64,000 bases of DNA, taken from Saururus chinensis. Taxonomy: Eukaryota; Streptophyta; Magnoliopsida; Piperales; Saururaceae. Numbering within the stretch: the stretch's first letter is position 1; each line of letters starts with the position of its first letter. The notes below the pieces were generated by a model that was given only the letters and a program-made list of their open reading frames with translations, was not told where the DNA came from and ran no database searches. Positions 22,440 through 34,549 of this stretch are shown piece by piece. The position numbers were made by a program, and so were the translations under genes. The stretch spans positions 410,001 through 474,000 of the forward strand of contig CP141147.1 of assembly GCA_035235625.1 (NCBI GenBank), in the 5' to 3' direction.

Positions 22440-23285
22440 TGATGCGAAAATGGCCCACGTGAGTCGAAATTTTCGCCCTGCGCAAGTGTTTTTCTTCAAC
22501 ACCCTCCCCCATTCTCTCCTCCCCCCGCTGCCGTTTGCCCTCTGCGGCTGCCCTTCCTCCGCTGCTGTCAGCCGCTTGTCCACCGCCTGTGTGCCTTTGT
22601 CTGCCCCACTTCACCCCCGCGGCTCCTCCCCTTAGCCGCCTTCCTCCGCCTGCGTTCGGCCCTGGCAACCCCGCTCTGCTTCGGTTCTGGCCACCCCACG
22701 TCCGGCCTTGGCCCTCTCTCCCTGGCGCTCACAGTCCCGGCCTCCCTCCTAGCTGCTCCTCCCCTCCTGCGCCCCACCCCGTAGCCGCCTTCCACCGCCC
22801 ACGTCCACCCCACGTCCGCCTTCGGACCTCTCTCCCTGGCGCTCACAATCCCGGCCTCCCGCTGCCCCCTCTCCCCCAGATCCGCCCCCCTCCTCTGAAA
22901 CAGAGAATGGGAAGCAGGGGGCAGCCTCATAGAGAGAAGAGGGGGTGGGAGGCCGGCGGAGGGGCACGGATCTGGAGGAGAGGGGGCAGCGGGAGGGAGG
23001 CCGGGATTGTGGGCGCCGGATTCTGGCGGGGACCTAGATTCCGGCCCTCTCTCTGCAGCCTCCCTCCTGCTTTCCCCTCTCTCCCTTGTCCACTACCCCC
23101 TCCCTCCCGCTCACCCCCCTGCCCTCAACATAGGAGGAGGGCGGGATGGGGGGCTGGATTCTGGCTCCCTACTGGAATCTGGCCACCCACCCCGCCTCCT
23201 CCCTCTACCCCGCTCACGGTCACTACACCCCCCCATGCCCCAACATCCCACTGGCGCCAAATCCGGCACTTCTGCCGGATTCTGG
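22440..23285. other. C-rich core of CACTA copy 2
   Basis: About 840 bp of C-rich DNA with recurring GCTCACAGTCCCGGCCTCCC-like phrases and GCCCCACCCC runs. It occupies the position equivalent to the GC-rich core of copy 1 in reverse orientation. A 277-codon Pro-rich open frame exists on the plus strand (22535-23368), but it runs into the hairpin repeats and has no domain. Confidence 0.65.
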
Positions 23286-23791
23286 TGCCATATTTTTTTA
23301 AAGTTTTTAGTGACGCTTATAAAAGCGTCGCTCAAGGCTTATTTTTATTATTTTTTAAAATTTTATGAAGTATTAGTGATGCTTCAGAAAGTGTTGCTAA
23401 TACATATTTTTTTTTTAAAATATGTTTTTTCATTAACGACACTTTAAAAACTACTTTTTATTATCTTGTAAATTTTTTTTATTAGTGACATATAAAAAAA
23501 CGTCACTAATAATTAATTATTAACGACACTTATATCTATACGTCGCTAATAAGTTATTATTTATTTTTTTTAAATATATTTTTATATTAGCGGCATGTAG
23601 TAAAGCGTCGCTAATAATCAATTATTAGTGACGCTTTACTATACATCGTTAATACTAAAATTATTAGTGACGTATGAATAAAAGTCGCTAATGTGCACTA
23701 TTAGCGACGCTTTATGTAAGCGTTGCTAATGAGCAATAGCGACTCGTGTTTTAGCGACGTAAGTAGTGACATTTATACTATTATTAGCGAC

Positions 23792-25920
23792 TGTTACGCC
23801 CCGACTTTTTAAATTACTTTAAAAGTCGAAGCGCCGACATTTTGTAATATTAAACGGGCCAAGATCAACTGTGCATAGAATAGTAACTTTCTATTAATTT
23901 GAGTAATTACAAAATCTTTACAAAATAAGGCTTATTGAGCCTTGACAAAATCAAAGTTGCGCACATACAAAATTAATACATAACAAAAGAACGTGATAAA
24001 ACCCTGATCTTTCGAAGTTCTACGGGTAATCTTTATTAACATTGTCTCCTTCGGTCAGACCTGCATCGTCTAGGGGTGGGTGAGTATAATCATACTCAGT
24101 AGAAAGAATTAAATTCTATTAATATGCTAAAACATAAAGCATAAATAAATATACATAAAATATTCTCATAATAATTAATTATCAAAAATCGACTTTAAAC
24201 TAATAATATCGACTAACCGAATTCAAAACACTTCTTACACGAAAAATCAGACAACATGGTTCTTCGCGAAATCTGGCAAAATCGGATAATTAACTCGTAG
24301 CCAAAATCCGATAAATAATTAAAAATCGAATAAAACATCGTTTACAAAATGTTGCCGATACCCGAGCGACATACACCCGTGCTCGTGAGGCAACGAGATA
24401 AGAATGAAGAGGATCTTCCCACAATATCCAACTTCATGAGCGCGCCATATGCCATAAAAGGCAGTACCTATGAGTCATAATTCCGATAGCTTTTGGGCTT
24501 TATACCAAATAGCTACCCTTTAAGAACCAATCGTAGTTTTTGGGCTTTATACCAAATAGCTACCCTTCAAATCCGGTCACATCGTTCGTAAATATATTCC
24601 AAATAATAATAATAATTTAATAGACATATCACAACAAAATCCTACTAAGAGGCGTACACGACGCTATTATTTTAGCGCATGTCCACCCTTAATCTTATCC
24701 ATTTAAAAATAATAATTTATTTAAGATACAAATAAATTATAAAATATAACACCTAGTCATAGCACAAAATTAGAGTTTAAAACCACCTACACTCGTAAGT
24801 CCTTCACTCGTAGTCGGCTTAAAAGATGTGGGCGACACCTCCCCTTGCGCAGAGATAATTTCCTTGTCCGGTTCGGGTGAGGTGGGTAGAACCTCCCCTA
24901 GCATCGGGACAATCTCCTCTTTCGGCTCGGGTGAAGCGGGCAGAACCTCCCCTTAGTGCGAGGATAGTCTCCTCGTTTCTAGCCTGATGGTTGCGGACAA
25001 GGCCTCCTCTCACCCCCGGTCGTTCCCACGTTTTAGAGAGTAAATCTCGAAAAACGGATCCTCTCATGACGTTGGGCACCCTTGAATTAGGTAGGTTCGG
25101 TTTTTGAATAGATAAAAACGGGTGAGAAATGATAAAGATATGTACGTTTAACCCCCCTACAAACGGGCATAAAACAATGAAACGGGAAGAGAAGAGGGTT
25201 GGGGCGACTTGAGCCTCCCCCTCCCCTCTCCCTTAAATAGCCCATACGGGCTTTCGGATGTGCGACACATGTCGCGCATCCGGCCAGCTGTAGGAGCCAT
25301 AATGGCTCCTGCAGTAGGTCTACGGCTAGCCGCAACCGTAGGCTAGCTGCGTGCTAGCCGCAACCACATGCTAGATGCGTGCTAGTTGCGGGCTAGCTGC
25401 AGCTAGCCTACACTGCCGCATTGCAGCAGATTGAGCTTTCCCTGCCGCAAAGCGGCAGGGCTGGCTGATGCCAGTGCGTTAGCTTTGGCTGACACCAGGG
25501 CTGCCGCACAAAATATTTTTTTTTAATTTTCGTTTTTAAAATTAAAACGAAAATTAAATCTTTAAACATGCGTAGCTCCCTACCCCGAACTTAGAATCAT
25601 GCGTTCTTGGTACCGTTGGACTCGTATCGATGAGCCCTTTGAAACAAGACCAAGTAAGGGCCTGTTTTCTCGCAGATTTAAAATGGGTCCTGCCTATGGC
25701 ACGCTTCCCAATATCATAGCCTACTATCCCGGTGTCTGTTTCACACGTTCTTAGGCTCGATACATTCGTCTCGCCGAGCCTTATCAAATGTCTTAAGGCT
25801 CCTCTAAACGAATCAAGTTCAAAACAATCTAATTTAAAAAAAACCCGTTAATGGGCCTTAAAACTTGTTAATGGGCCTAAATTCCCAAATTTCAAAACAT
25901 AGAAATTATGGGGCGTTACA
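23792..25920 (-). mobile_element. Solo LTR (2.1 kb), nested in CACTA copy 2
   Basis: Begins TGTTACGCCCC and ends GGGGCGTTACA, with near-identical inverted 5'-TG...CA-3' termini. It is flanked by GCGAC (23787-23791) and ACGAC (25921-25925), a 5-bp duplication with one mismatch. It interrupts a hairpin unit of the CACTA element. A motif at about 24068-24107, read on the minus strand as ACTGAGTATGATTATACTCACCCACCCC and followed by TAGACGATGCAGG, recurs in the LTR fragment near 32115-32150 and is probably part of the R/U5 region. This suggests minus orientation. It contains short internal tandem repeats (24489-24570, 24830-25010, 25310-25400). No internal coding region is present, consistent with LTR-LTR recombination of a full element. 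Confidence 0.85.
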
Positions 25921-25957
25921 ACGACACTTATCGCTAATAGTCTTTTTTGTTGTAGCG

Positions 25958-28936
25958 AATGTTGCATGTATTTGCTCTCTCACTTCTGCGTTTATGTTTG
26001 CTTTTCTATTTTTAATTCTTCATGAATTATTGATATTGGAGCCACTTATCACATGGCCTATTCCAAAATAATGTTTATGGCCATGAATCCTTTTAAGAGT
26101 CCTCATATCCATCTACCCAATGGAACCACTATTTTCATTTTTTCCTTCGGATATGTATCTCTTTCTTCTGGCATAGTCTTAGACAATGTTTTTCATGTTC
26201 CATCTTTCAATGTTAATTTGCTTTATGTTAGAAAACTCACAAATGTTCTAAATTATTCTACTACTTTCTTGTTTTATTTTTGTCTTTTTCAGAACCAAGC
26301 AATGAGACAAATGATTGGACTGGGTAAAGACGTTGGTGGCCTCTATCTATTCACACCGCACACACCACAATCTCATGCAGCCTCCAATAAAGTGCCCCCC
26401 GTGACTTGGCATCAGTGGCTTGGCCATCCTTGCTCTAGTCGTCTTCAACACCTAGTAGCATCCCATCTGGAAATTAGTTTTGACTCCTCTATGTTTTGTG
26501 AGTCATGTACTTTGGCTAAACAATCTTTCTTTCCTTTTCCTAGTAGTTCCATTTCCACTACACAACTTTTTGATTTAATTGTGGCATTTGGGGGGGGGGG
26601 GGGGGGACGATTTTCCATTTGCATGTGGGTATATCTTATGCATTTTAAATCTAAGACATGTTCTTTGCTTAAATCATTTTTTTTTCTATGGTGTCTACGC
26701 TATACAATTGTACTATCAAACAAACCTGTAGTGATAGTGGTACTGAATTTTTTTTCCATGAAATGGTCACTTTTCTTAGTACCCATGGTGTTATCCAACA
26801 ACATAGTTGTGTTGCTACTCCTAAACAAAATGACATAGTTGAATGCAAACGTCACCATCTTTTGGATGTTGCTCGTGCTTTGTATTTCCATGTTTCACTA
26901 CCCATGATTTTTTGGGGAGAGTACATTCTCACCGCTGCTTACCTCATTAATTGACTTCTCACTCTTACCCTTTTGGGAAAAATACCATATAAAATCTTGT
27001 TGGGCAAATCACCTTTCCTATACTCACATGCTTTTGGTTGCTTATGTGATATTACTAATGTTCTTCACAAAAACAAGTTTGATAGTAGTGCCCGACGTTA
27101 CACCTTTATTGGTTACCCTTTTGGTTAAAAAAATTATAGTAATTATGACATCGACTCTTGCCAAGTTTTTAAAAGTTATGATATTGTTTTAATGAGTCCA
27201 TTTTTCCCATGATCGAGTTTGCTGACATGTCACCCTCTCTAGACCAAGTACTACCCTTCCCCAGGCTTATTCCCTAATCCTTCTTCCAACACTGACAACC
27301 ATAGTACCACTACTTCCTCACCACTTGCCTCACCCCCTCCTCCTGCACCACCTATTGTGCCACCTTCTCCTGCACCACCTCGTCATTCTACATGCTCTCA
27401 GTATCATCCTACTCACCTTTAGGACTTCCACTGTCACACCCTATCGGCTTCTCAACCCCCTCCATCATCCACCTCCTTGCTGATGCGTCATCTAGGTACT
27501 TCTATCCCCTCTCTAATTTTGTTTCATATGAATGTTTCTCCTCCTCACATCATTGTTTTCTTATTGCCATTTCAAATAATAAATAGCCTACTGCAATTGC
27601 CCAAGTAGTGTAAGATCCTCATTGACAAGCTATCTTGAATGTTGAAATGCAGGCTTTACAGGTCAATGATACTTAGTCTCTTATTCCTTTACCTCCCAAC
27701 AAAGAACCCATTGGCTGCAAATGGGTCTACAAATTTAAGTACAATTTTGATGGCGCTTTTGAGCAGTATAATGCATGGTTGGTTGCGAAGGGATTTACAT
27801 AGAAGGAAGGTTGTGACTATCATGAAAATTTTGCACCTATGCCAAACTAACCATTGTTCATTGTCTCTTAGCCATAACAGCCATTTCTAATTGGTCTCTC
27901 TATCAACTTGATGTGAATAATTTTTTCTTCATGGTGACTCGATGAAGAGGTTTATATACAACTACCACCTGGTCTTGGCAAGCAGGGGGAGACTCAAGTT
28001 TGTCACTTGCAGAAGTCTCTTTATGGATTTAAACAAGCTTCTAGAAACTAGTTTGACAAACTCTCTTATGTTCTTCAGGATGACGATTTCATGTCATCGC
28101 GAGCAGACTATTCATTATTCACTCGCCATCGTGGCTCTTCATTCACTATTGTGTTGATCTATGTAGATGATTTCATAATCAATGAAAATGATGATGTTGT
28201 CATCATTCAGTTGAAGCAGTTCATTCAAAAGTGTCTTCGCATCAAGGATCTTGTGCCTCTTAAATATTTCCTTGAGATTGAAGTAGCTCGATCCCGACAA
28301 GGTATATGTATATCATAGAGAAAATATACTCTTGATATCTTATCTAAAGTAGTATATCTTGGCACTTGACCTTGTGAGTTTCCAATGGATCCACATAAAA
28401 AATTGTCCAATGAAGATGGAGAATTACTTCATAATCCTTCCACATATTGCCACTTAGTTGGACGACTTATCTATCTTTCAATTATAAGGCATAATAAAAT
28501 GTCATATGTTCACACATTAAGTCAATTCATTCATGCTCCTTGCAAACCGCATCTTGAAGCGACTATTAGAGTGCTCAAATATGTCGAAGGCTTGCTAGGA
28601 CAAGGACTTCTTTTCTCTCCAAATAGCTCTCTCTTTGACTGCTTAGTGTGATTCTAAGTGGGCCAGTTGTCCTATGACTAGATGATCTACTACTGAATTT
28701 TGTGTTATGCTTCGTGATTCTCTTATTTTATGGAAGACACAAAAATAATTTTCTATTTACAAGTCTTATGCAGAGGGTGAATATCATGCAATGGCTAATG
28801 TCAGTTTTGAGCTCAGTTGGTTGTGATACTTGCTTTCAAATTCCAAGTTCATCATCCACAACTATCCTTACTCTTTTGTGATAGTAAGACAACTCTTTGT
28901 ATAACTTCAAATCTAATTTTTCATGAGAGGATGATC
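25958..28936 (+). mobile_element. Ty1/copia element 1, pol part (right of nested CACTA)
   Basis: Degenerate pol in copia order. A protease motif (I-I-D-I-G-A-T-Y-H-M, about 26030-26055) is followed by the GAG-pre-integrase segment (HQWLGHPCSSRLQHL, 26410-26455) with a C..C pair, then integrase core remnants (SDSGTEFF, GVIQQHSC.ATPKQND, 26710-26960). RT follows with GCKWVYKFK (27714-27740), LYGFKQA and an intact YVDD at 28160-28171. RNase H ends in L-F-C-D-S-K-T-T-L and F-H-E-R (to about 28930). Many stops and frameshifts occur, and a run of 18 G lies near 26591. The integrase-before-RT order places it in Ty1/copia. The element breaks off where the 28937-29787 repeat begins, so its 3' LTR is not identified. 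Confidence 0.88.
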
Positions 28937-29787
28937 GTTTATAATTAAACTATTTGTAAGTATACAAGGCAATTGTACTAGGATAAATATTAAGGGCTAT
29001 CAAACCTCATGGACAGATTAAATTATTACTAAATCTAAGAAGAAACTTTATTGATGATTGAAACTTATCATATCTTAAACTAAAATTAAACAAAGAAGTG
29101 ATCAAGTAAACTAAATGAAAAAGTAATATAATGACATTTATTAAGGAAATTAAATCCACTAATAGAATAATAATAATCCCTTAATCCTTAATATAAATCA
29201 AGTGTAAATATGAATAAATATTCTCAACTACAAGCTAGAATTACTTTAGAGAAAATTAGCAAATAGCTACATGACATGGATTATTTTCAACATAGAACAA
29301 ATCATCTACACAAAACATAATTATAGACATGACTTGTCTAATCTTAGCATAAACCATCCAATTCATTAATCACATAAACATTAAAACCTATTGCATGATC
29401 ATCTCATCAAAATCACATAAATTAGAATTAATGTGAAAATCAAAACCACATAAAATTGAATAAACAAATTTATTTATCATCTACAAAGACAAATAAATCA
29501 ACATAGAATTGAATAAATATGAAAAACCCTTCCATTAAAAAGGAGCACTTGTCATACAATTGTAATTCTTCACAACTAAGATCTAAATTAAAAGAAAAAG
29601 GAACTAGAACCTATCTATATTTTCATAAACCCATATGTAAAATAAATCAAACCTTGCATGATTGAAGAAAGCTCTTGATCTCCATTGAAGTCCTTGAATG
29701 CTCCTCCATCTTCTTTTACCTTTTTCTTGTAGAAAATTAGCTAGAATACTCTAATTATGAGCCCCAAAGGTCTTTATATAAAAATAA
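28937..29787. repeat. Noncoding AT-rich dispersed repeat
   Basis: Begins with TAATTAAACTATTTGTAAGT followed by ATACAAGGCAATTGTACT and ends near CTTGTAGAAAATTAGC...TCTTTATATAAAAATAA. Its opening and its general content (AAATCAA-rich, few G) resemble the segment 55287-56037, which opens AATTATTTACTCGCAAGTGC and has TCAATCCCACAGAGACTT where this one has TATCAAACCTCATGGACAGA. The layout suggests an LTR-type sequence of a common family, but TG...CA ends were not confirmed. Confidence 0.45.
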
Positions 29788-31892
29788 CACTACAACAAAA
29801 TATACTATTAACAACGCTTTTATTAGCGACACAAATAAAAGTGTCGCTAAAAACTACTAATTACGACGCATAAACAAGAGTCACAACAAAATTAACTATT
29901 AGTGACACTTTATATTAAGCATCGCTAATAGTCATATATTAGCGACGCTAATACTAATAATGTTAGTGACACTTTATAATAAACATTGCTAATAGATATA
30001 TGTATTAAATGTTTTTTTAAAAATTCATAACTATTAGCAACGCTTTTTGTTAAGCATTGCTAATAGTTTTAACAATAGTGACATTTGTTAGAAAGTGTTG
30101 CTAATAGTTACGCTATTAACGACCCATTACACAAGTGTCACTAATAGTTATAAATTTAAAATTAAAAATTAAAAATTTAGAACTATTAGCGACGCATGTA
30201 AACAAGTGTCACAAATAGCATTGATAATAGCGATGGTTGTTCACAAGCGTCCCTACTAGCTTTATTAATTAATTTTATTTAATAAATAATTATATAATAA
30301 GTAAATATAATTTTTTATAAAATAAACTACTTAAATATATTATTTTTATTCAATATTGACTATTTGTATATATAGTAAATAAATATTAAATTTTCAATAA
30401 AAGGTCATGTCAATAATAGATTAAACTTTCACTATTTATATATAATATATTTTATTTTTAAAATTTTCTTATTAATTTTTAAATATAGTTTATAATAAAA
30501 GAGAGTGTGAAGAAAGAGAAGAGAGGACAAGATAGAAGAGAGAGTGCATAGAGAGAGCAGAGGAGAGAGAGAGAGAGAAAGACATGAGAGAGAGGGCGAG
30601 GATAGAGAGATGTGAGAGAGGGGGAAGAGAGATAGAGGAGAGAGAGTGAGGAGAGAGAGGGAAGAGAGAGATAGAGAAGAGAGAGAAAGAGGAGAGAGAG
30701 AAAGTGAGAGGAGAGAGGGGTGGAGAGAGAGAGTGAGGAGGAGAGAGAGAGGTGAGGAGAGAGAGAGAGAGGTGAGAGAGTGTGAGAAGGAGAGAGAGAG
30801 AGAGAGGGAGGGAGAGGGGAGAGAAGAGAGAGGGTCAGGAGAGAGAAGGAGGAGAGAGAGATACGTGTATTGTTTAATTATATCTTATATTTTAAAAACT
30901 AATAAAATAAATTTAGTAATGACGCTTAGTTTAAAGCGTCGCTACTACCCAAGGTATTAGCAACGCTTAAGCACAAGTGTCGCGCTTGACCCTAAGTGTC
31001 GCTAGTAATTTTATTTTATATAATATTATTCTTTTTAAATATATTATATTATTAAAAATTTAAAATAAATTCCCTTACTCTCTCCCCTCTTGTCCTCGGA
31101 GCTAGGGCTCATGTTGATGCACGTGGGAGATAGAGGAGAGAGAGAGAGTGAGGAGAGAGAAGGAGAGGAGAGAGAAAGAGGAGAGTGGGTGAGGGGAGAG
31201 AAGAGAGAGGAGGAGAGAGAGAGAGAAATACATGTATTTTTTAATTATATTTTATATTTTAAAAATTAATAAAATAAATTTAGTAGCGAGGCTTAGCTTA
31301 AAGCGTCACTAGTAAATATATTTTATTTAATATATTATTATTTTTAAAACATAATTTATAATTAAAAAAACTAAAAAAATTAAAAATTAATTCCCGTACT
31401 CTCACCACTCTGATCCTTGGAGCTGTGGCTCACGTTGGCGCACATGGGAGAGAGAGAGAGCATAGAAGAGAGGAGAGAGAGGGAAGAAAGAGATAAAGGA
31501 GAGAGAAGAGAGGGTGAGGAGAGAGAGAGGAGTGAGAAAGAGGAGCACGTGGGAGAGAGGAGAGAGAGTGTATGTAGAGAGAGAGAGAGTAAGGAAAGAG
31601 CGAGATAGAGGAGAGTGAGAAGGTAGAGAGAGAAGGTTGAGAGAGAGGGTAGAGAGAGAGGAGGAAAGAAAGGGAGGGGAAAAAAGTTAAAAAAAATAAT
31701 ATTAGCAATGCTCTAAAATGAGCGTCGCTAATAGAACAATAAGTGGTGTCACTTATTCTTAAGCGTCGCCACTAATAATACTATTAGCAACCCTCACCAC
31801 TGAGCGTCACTAATAGTATTTTTTTTAAAAAATCAACTATTAGCAATGCTTGGCACCGAGCGTCGCTAATAGCAACTATATTAGCGACATTG
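29788..31892 (-). mobile_element. CACTA DNA transposon, copy 3, truncated
   Basis: Starts CACTACAACAAAATATACT at 29788, preceded by TAA. It follows the copy 2 plan: diverged hairpin units, an AT-rich spacer, GA tracts (about 30500-30865, 31130-31235, 31445-31685) and further hairpin units. It stops in mid-unit at TTAGCGACATTGAG, where an LTR fragment begins. The C-rich core and the second terminus (GTTGTAGTG) are missing. More substitutions within the hairpins than in copy 1 suggest an older insertion. Confidence 0.85.
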
Positions 31893-32541
31893 AGCCTCTC
31901 GATGCCCCATGAGTGCTAGGGGAAATGTTATTTAGTATCACAACTTCTAGATTTATCGTCATTAGACGAATTGACAATTTCTGATTATGTTTCTGAATTA
32001 TTTTTTAAATAATTATTTTGAGACAAAGATAAAAATTATGTTTATTTCACGAATTTTCTGTTTATTTGGAAAATTTTCTGCTTAGCATTACTTTAGATAT
32101 TAACACGACTTACTAAGTATAAAAATACTCACCCACCCCTAGATCTTGCAGGTATTTAGGAAGGACAAAGGTGGAAGCAGAAGGGATTTCTGAATGTTTT
32201 AGCGTGTGTAATTATTTATGTGACTGATGTTTAACGGAAAGATGCGACTAATGTTTAACGGCACGATGTGCCTAGAGGTTTAATAAACTCTGTATAAACT
32301 ATTGGCTCTATGCACAATGATCCTTGGCATGTGGAATAATTTTGTCTGTGGTTGACTGTGTAAGTCAGTATTTATGGATGTGCAATAACTGTTAATTTTT
32401 ATGATAATGATTAGCATGAGAAATGATAAATATGTGATTGTTGTGCACTGACGGCTGTTATGTTTGGTCACGTGTGTATCATTTCCACGTGTCGGACGGG
32501 AATATCATAATTATATAATTATGGAAATTGCGGCCGTCACA
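31893..32541 (+). mobile_element. LTR fragment, 3' portion
   Basis: Ends GGCCGTCACA, just before copia coding sequence resumes. It contains AAGTATAAAAATACTCACCCACCCC followed by TAGATCTTGCAGG (about 32117-32153), matching the presumed R/U5 motif of the 23792-25920 LTR read on its minus strand. The 5' part is absent, replaced by CACTA copy 3. It is probably the same superfamily (Ty3/gypsy) but a different family, given the divergence of the ends. Confidence 0.6.
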
Positions 32542-34549
32542 CTATTCCCTCAAAACCAAGGTGTTTGTCTTTGACACCTTCCTCCTTTTTTGCGCCATCG
32601 TCAAAAACTCCCTTAGTCACAACATCTCCACCTTCTGTTCTGATAATGGCCTTGAATTCGACAACTCCAAGTTCCACTCCCTCTTTTCCACCACGGGCAT
32701 CACCTACCAAGTCCCATTCCCTCACACCCCGGAACAAAACAGTTTGCCAAATGTAAACATCGCCACATCGTTGAGACCACCATCACTTTCCTCTTGCCCC
32801 TCTCACGTTGGGTCGAAGCCTCTTGCACCACCACCTTCTTGATTAACCACCTTCCCTCTCCCCAACTTTACTACAAATCCCCCTACCACTCCTCCCCTCT
32901 CCCGCCCCGACTACTCCCTTCACACCTTTGGTTGCCTTTGCTACCCTTGGATCCATCCCTATTCCCATCATAAACTTGACCCTGTTCCACCCCTTGTCTT
33001 TTCCTTGGCTATTGCTCCACCTCCAAGGTATACTATTGCCTTGACCTCACCACCCACGTATCAATGTCTCTCGCCATGACCGATTCCTCGAGTTCAATTC
33101 CTCCACATCTATTCCTCACCCCCCTCCCTCTCCCTGCCCTTCAGCTCTATTCCCTCCTCCCTCCCTACCATGTCCCTCCTGCCCTCCCTACCTCCCCCAG
33201 CTCACCCCATGATCTCCCGGAGCAAAGTTGGTACCTTCAAACCCTGGGTCCCCCTCTCCCTCCTTGTGGTCAGCCCCTCATCACCAAACCCCACACATTC
33301 AAGGCTGTCCTTCAACTCTCCAAGTGTTGCACCTCCATGGGTGAAGAAGTTCCTCCACCACCAACAGACTTGGACTCTTGTCCCTCCACCTTCGAGTACT
33401 AACATCGTTGGATGTTGTTGGACCTACAAGATTAAGAGCAATGCTGATGGTTCTCTAGCTTGCTCCAATACCAGACTCATCGCCAAAGGGTTCCACCAAT
33501 AAGAAGAGCTTGACTAGCATAAAACTTTCATCCCTATAGTCAAGCCCTACATAGTCCGCATTGTCCTCACCCTTGCCATCTCCCGCTCCTGGGTTATCCA
33601 GCAACTTGACATCTCCAATGTCTTCCTCTATGACACTATTCATGAGGAACTCTACATGCAACAACCACTTAGCTTTGAAGACCCCACTCGCCCCGGACAT
33701 GTCTGCCACATCCACAAGGCCCTCTATGGCCTCAAACAAGCCCCATGTGTATGGTACTCCAAGCTTTCCTCCCACCTCCTCTCCCTTGGTTTTTGGTCTT
33801 GCCAAATTGACATGTCCCTCTTTCTACAACAAGTCGGGAACCGCACCACCATCCTTGTTGTCTATGTGGACAACATTCTCATCACCTGCATCGACCCACC
33901 TACCTGAGTGTGTCATCAGTCAGCTCACACATGACTTCGCCATCAAAGACCTCGGTCTCATCCACCACTTCCTTGGCATTGAGTTCTCCCGCACCCCCAC
34001 CCCTAGGGGTCTCTTCATGTCCCAAAATCAATATGCTCTTGCCATACTTCAATGAGCCTCTCTAATTGATAGCAAGCTCGTGCCCACACCAACCGACTAC
34101 AAGTGTCCAAGCGCTCCACTGATGCTCCTTTCTTCCCCAACCTGGTTCACTACTAGTATGGTGGGGGCCTTTCAATATCTTCCCACTATCCACTCTAACG
34201 TTTCTTACACCATCAACCACTTGTGCCAACACATACACAACCCACCACTGCCCACTATGCCGCCATGAAGCACATTCTCCTGTACATCCATGGGACTCAC
34301 TCGCAAGGGATCATGTTGTAGCCCATTGACTCTCAGCTCACCACCTTCTTTGACTCCAACTAGGCTGCTGACTCAACCGCCGATCCATCATAGGCTATTG
34401 CCCCTTCATGGGCTCCAATTTCCATCATATGGAAGTCCAAAAAACAAGATATCGTTGTCGGCTCTCCCACCGAAGCTGAGTATTAGGTGTTGTCTTCTGC
34501 CACCACCAAGCTCGCTTCTGTCACTATGATCTTCCGCTTCCTTGGCCTC
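32542..34549 (+). mobile_element. Ty1/copia element 2, degenerate
   Basis: Starts inside the integrase core (SLKTKVFVFDTFLLFCAIVK, then FCSDNGLEFDN, GITYQVPFPHTPEQN; 32546-32755). It continues through a C-rich spacer to RT: W-T-Y-K-I-K (33415-33440), LYMQQPLSFEDPT.PGHVCH, ALYGLKQAP (33721-33745), and YVDN at 33863-33874 where YVDD is expected. The RT C terminus (DLGLIHHFLGIEFSRT, 33945-33990) and an RNase H piece (G-S-P-T-E-A-E-Y, about 34457-34485) follow. It is far more C-rich than copia element 1, so a different family. It is broken by stops and by a new LTR-like sequence at 34550. Confidence 0.87.

Larger units (their letters stand above)
19806..25957 (-). mobile_element. CACTA DNA transposon, copy 2 (nested in copia 1)
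   Basis: 6152 bp including a nested 2129-bp solo LTR. It starts CACTACAACAAAATG and ends TTTTTTGTTGTAGCG (one T-to-C change in the terminal CAC..GTG motif). The triplet AAT flanks both sides (19803-19805 and 25958-25960), a 3-bp target duplication. Its layout mirrors copy 1: hairpin units (TTAGCGACGCTT...AAGCGTCGCTAAT), then GA-rich tracts, then a C-rich core, then hairpins. It is therefore the same family in reverse orientation. No transposase is visible. Confidence 0.93.

Noticed and set aside
22535..23368. 277-codon Pro-rich open frame
   Set aside because: Compositional product of the C-rich core of CACTA copy 2. It extends into the transposon hairpins and has no family resemblance.
26591..26608. 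Run of 18 G within copia element 1
   Set aside because: A homopolymer expansion or sequencing/assembly slip in a dead element, not a functional site.
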